From Chryseobacterium sp. LAM-KRS1 (GTDB lineage: Bacteria > Bacteroidota > Bacteroidia > Flavobacteriales > Weeksellaceae): a stretch of 64,000 nucleotides of DNA. Positions within the stretch are counted from its first letter, which is position 1, and each line of letters begins with the position of its first letter. The notes beneath the pieces were generated by a model that saw nothing but the letters and a program-made list of their open reading frames with translations, did not search any database and was not told the DNA's origin. This document shows positions 61,335 to 64,000 of the stretch, one piece after another. A program made the translations under genes and the position numbers. Where the stretch lies: contig NZ_JAAOIZ010000003.1 in NCBI RefSeq assembly GCF_013184525.1, forward strand, positions 310,001 through 374,000. Reading direction: 5' to 3'.

Positions 61335-61502
61335 TCACACCATGGGTGGGTAACAGGTTCCTCCAGGAGTACGCCAGCAACCCCAGCCTCCTTGTCTGAA
61401 ACACACATATGCTGCTCCGCCACAAGTATCAATCTGAAATTGGGTAAATCCCCCATTCACTTTTTTCTGCTCTTCTCTGGAGAGCTTCTTTAACTTTTCC
61501 AT
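61335..61502 (-). CDS. Cys-containing GG-leader peptide 5 (divergent core)
   Basis: 55 aa from ATG 61502. The leader MEKLKKLSREEQKKVNGG is a textbook double-glycine leader. The core is different from its neighbours: four Cys (TCGGAAYVC, GWGC, GGTC) and Trp/Gly-rich spacing (RQGGWGCWRTPGGTCYPP). First gene of the peptide cluster in transcription order. The 243 bp upstream (61503-61745) hold the 3' end of the protease and its terminator; no -7 box match was found. Confidence 0.7.
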   Translation of the reverse strand: MEKLKKLSREEQKKVNGGFTQFQIDTCGGAAYVCFRQGGWGCWRTPGGTCYPPMV

Positions 61503-61677
61503 ATACTCAAGTTTTGTTATTTGTATTCGGATTAAATTTTTGATATAAAAATGAGAATCATAAAATCCAAAACAAAGGAGTATTTAATATCTGTACAGGA
61601 TCAATAAGTAAGTGTAGAGGTTTTTATTGTTTTTGTGCGAATAGACCTGTTGAGCATAAGGAAATATTGAATACACC

Positions 61678-61707
61678 AAAGGCTGCCCGTGTATGGACAG
61701 CCTTTTA
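61678..61707 (-). terminator. Terminator of the reprolysin-like protease gene
   Basis: AAAGGCTG (61678-61685) and CAGCCTTTT (61698-61706), with flanking CC/GG pairing; downstream of the protease stop. Confidence 0.75.
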
Positions 61708-61745
61708 ATTTAACTTTTCCTTTTAAATTGGAAAATTATAATATT

Positions 61746-64000
61746 TTAATTTTTAATAAATCTCTTCGAAATTTCATTAATTTGTATTACATAAGCACCT
61801 TTTGTAAGGTAATTTATGTTAACAGTTCCATTTATGAGTTTTCCAGAATTGATTAATTTACCTCCTATATCAAAGATCTTAAATTCTTCAGATGTAGTCC
61901 CGGAAATGTGAAGAACATCTTTTACAGGATTAGGATATAGTTTTATATCTGCTACCTGTTCATTAGTATTTAACACATTACTTTTTGCAGTGGAACCGAT
62001 ATTAACTGTATAGTCTTCAACCTGTCCATAAGTATAACTTCCACAAGGTGATGACGGAACAGAGCTGTATTTCATCATTACCCTCATTCTTGTTGATCCC
62101 GATGTTGCAGAAGTTGGAATTGTAATGCTTCCTGTTACAGGCGTAGTTGTTGATCCTGCTTTTGACCATACCAATTCTCCACTGTCTGTAAAATCTCCAT
62201 CTTTATTGTAATCAATATATACGGCATATGCTTCATTATAAACTGTGGAAGCCCAAACCGGAGTTATTGAAATCGTGTAAGCGGTTCCTCTTGTTACATT
62301 GGTGGAAAGAGCTGTAAAATCTTCATAACCAACTGTTCCGGTAGAAGTATTATTAATGGTTCCGAATTTTACATTTCCAATTCTTTCATCAGCAGTGTTA
62401 CTTGCACTGGCTGAACAATATGTTGTTGTGCCAGAACCCTGATTTATAGTAATATCAGCATTGTTCACGTCAAAAAATATATGATTGGAACCTTTAACCA
62501 TTATTCTTCCCTTTGTAGTAGAAGTATTAGGCATAGTAACAGCCTGGCTTCCATCGTTCGGTGTTCCGGCCAACAATGTCGTCCAGTTATTTCCTCCATC
62601 CGTTGACCATAAAATATCAACCTTGGAAGCATTTATATTATTTTCTGTAGTTCCTGCCACATCCCATGTTATTGTTTGAGAACTTCCTGCAGCATATGTA
62701 ATAGCAGAATTTTGAGAAGAAACAACGAAAGGTCCGGCTTTAGCGTTTACTGTAATCACTGCATCATCAGAATTATTTCCTGAACCGTCAGCCCTATTGT
62801 CACGAACCGTAAACCTGAAATTTAAAGTTCTGGCTACGTTAGATAAAGCTTCAACTGTGATATCAGTCCCTGATGTGGTGGTGGCTCCCGTTAAAATAGA
62901 AGCCATTTTTGGAAAATACCTTACCGGCGATGTGGTTGGTACCCAAGATCTGAATGTAGGACCGGAAGCTTTAGTTGCACTTGCAGCAGAGCTTGCTCCT
63001 GTTTGTGATGAGGATGCTTTATCCATTTGCTCCCAAATATAAGTGAGGGAATCACCATCTGCATCCGTACCGGAACCTGTTAACATAAATGGTGTCCCTT
63101 TAGGGATCGTATAATCAAGACCTGCATCAGCTGTCGGAATAGAGTTTCCCGTATCTGTATCCACTGAACAGGTATTAGCTTTGATATTATTCGTAATCTG
63201 CTGGATGCTGATTGCATGGAAGAAAGCATCAGAATGAGGTTGCACATCCTGGGATGTTATTCCCGCATAACCCATAATCGTTGACCCCGAACCTGGCTCC
63301 ATATTTACATTGTATGGTTCAGACTTATGGGAAAAGGTATGATTTCCTCCAAACTGATGTCCCATTTCGTGAGCAACAAAATCAATGTCAAAATTGTCTC
63401 CTGATGGATTTCCATCATTGGGCGAAGTATACCCACTTCCCTTGTAATTTTTAGGAGAACCCTGTAAATCTACTGTCTTGTCGTTATTACAAACACAGCC
63501 TATACAACCCGCATTACCGCCACCGCCATCATGCCCGAATAAATGGCCTATATCAAAATTATCATCTCCGATTGTAGAGTTTAGGTTATCCATTAATTCA
63601 TAATTCCAATTATCGAGTTGAGTTGATGGAGAATAAGGATCGTTTGAAGCACTAGTGTAAATAATATCATCATTATTGGAGATCAGAACCATTCTTGCAG
63701 CAAAATCTTTTTCAAAAACACCATTAACTCTGGTCATTGTATTATTCATAGCAGCTAAAGCATTTGCTTTAGTTCCTCCGAAATAAGCAGTATACTCTCC
63801 AGTACAGGAAAGGGCGAGTCTAAAAGTTCTGAGTTTAGAATCATCCGCATTTGGTTTTGCAGTAATTGTATTTTTCCCAATCCCATCCTGTACAACATCT
63901 CTGACTTTACAATCAAATTTATTAAGCAGCTCATTTTTATCTGACTTTTTGAAAACAATATATGTGGAAAGATTTTTTGTGTATGGCTCAATAAACAAAG
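61746..64000 (-). CDS. Secreted reprolysin-like metalloprotease with GEVED and T9SS domains (5' end outside window)
   Basis: 750 aa are visible; the start is beyond the right edge (the frame only opens with TTG at 63998). Reprolysin-type catalytic domain (about 55-285) with zinc motif HEMGHQFGGNH at 210-220 and a following Met-turn MGYAGITS. Then Ig/cadherin-like repeats with DADGDSLTY (about 295-520), a GEVED domain (about 525-665; YCSASASNTADERIGNVKFG, YAVYIDYNKDGDFTDSGELVW, YGQVEDYTV) and a C-terminal T9SS sorting domain (LYPNPVKDVLHISG, LTKGAYVIQI). Extracellular protease exported by T9SS. Confidence 0.92.
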   Translation of the reverse strand, partial: LFIEPYTKNLSTYIVFKKSDKNELLNKFDCKVRDVVQDGIGKNTITAKPNADDSKLRTFRLALSCTGEYTAYFGGTKANALAAMNNTMTRVNGVFEKDFAARMVLISNNDDIIYTSASNDPYSPSTQLDNWNYELMDNLNSTIGDDNFDIGHLFGHDGGGGNAGCIGCVCNNDKTVDLQGSPKNYKGSGYTSPNDGNPSGDNFDIDFVAHEMGHQFGGNHTFSHKSEPYNVNMEPGSGSTIMGYAGITSQDVQPHSDAFFHAISIQQITNNIKANTCSVDTDTGNSIPTADAGLDYTIPKGTPFMLTGSGTDADGDSLTYIWEQMDKASSSQTGASSAASATKASGPTFRSWVPTTSPVRYFPKMASILTGATTTSGTDITVEALSNVARTLNFRFTVRDNRADGSGNNSDDAVITVNAKAGPFVVSSQNSAITYAAGSSQTITWDVAGTTENNINASKVDILWSTDGGNNWTTLLAGTPNDGSQAVTMPNTSTTKGRIMVKGSNHIFFDVNNADITINQGSGTTTYCSASASNTADERIGNVKFGTINNTSTGTVGYEDFTALSTNVTRGTAYTISITPVWASTVYNEAYAVYIDYNKDGDFTDSGELVWSKAGSTTTPVTGSITIPTSATSGSTRMRVMMKYSSVPSSPCGSYTYGQVEDYTVNIGSTAKSNVLNTNEQVADIKLYPNPVKDVLHISGTTSEEFKIFDIGGKLINSGKLINGTVNINYLTKGAYVIQINEISKRFIKN

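Overview
The window looks like a chromosomal segment of a Flavobacteriia member, most probably Chryseobacterium or a close relative. Several signs agree. Base composition is AT-rich. Promoters carry the Bacteroidota -7 box TAnnTTTG. Starts are preceded by A-rich tracts rather than Shine-Dalgarno sequences. Secreted proteins carry type IX secretion (T9SS) C-terminal sorting domains. DUF4290, DUF4295 and DUF5103 (T9SS plug) proteins are present. No rRNA, tRNA, CRISPR array, insertion sequence or prophage was seen.

Layout. Bases 1-1346 hold the 5' part of a GH13 alpha-amylase lipoprotein. 1.5-9.7 kb: DUF4290-murA, a LemA/DUF2207 pair, a NIL-domain protein behind a 39-bp palindromic operator, a YiiX-like hydrolase, a DUF1801 protein and a secreted fibronectin-III protein. 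9.9-15.3 kb: aminotransferase, lipoprotein, murB, proC, lnt. 15.4-17.1 kb: a secreted FG-GAP/VCBS-type protein. 17.4-20.9 kb: rpmB-rpmG-DUF4295 (bL38), a PqqB-like lipoprotein, an exported RidA-like protein, ftsY and a GlsB-type protein. 21-25.8 kb: sppA and folK diverging from a 19-bp gap, then a tandem OmpA-type pair of which the first copy has no OmpA domain. 25.9-38.2 kb: recQ, fmt, ribB, a luciferase-like oxidoreductase, a broken astacin gene, a PIF1-like helicase, gamma-carbonic anhydrase, an Nfu-type Fe-S protein, an FMN reductase and hemH. 38.3-42.6 kb: a thermolysin-like T9SS protease, the T9SS plug protein and an MBL hydrolase. 42.7-48.9 kb: a TonB receptor/trehalase/MFS operon with a divergent AraC regulator. 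49-56.5 kb: a thioredoxin-like protein, then TetR and a complete RND efflux operon joined by four copies of one palindromic operator. 56.7-60.3 kb: miaA, yicC, gmk, nadA. 60.4-61.5 kb: five tandem short peptide genes with double-glycine-type leaders and Cys-rich cores. 61.7-64 kb: a T9SS reprolysin-like protease running off the right edge.

The genes form a core housekeeping backbone (cell wall, cofactors, ribosome, protein export) interspersed with surface and secretion functions: five secreted hydrolases or adhesin-like proteins, a trehalose uptake system, an efflux pump and the peptide cluster. The least-explained elements are the peptide cluster, the 39-bp palindrome before the NIL gene and the repeated TetR operators. 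Sequence-level oddities include MurA with Asp in place of the fosfomycin-target Cys, RibB with a decayed GTP-cyclohydrolase domain, a RidA homologue lacking its catalytic Arg, and a nonsense codon just before the zinc motif of the astacin gene.
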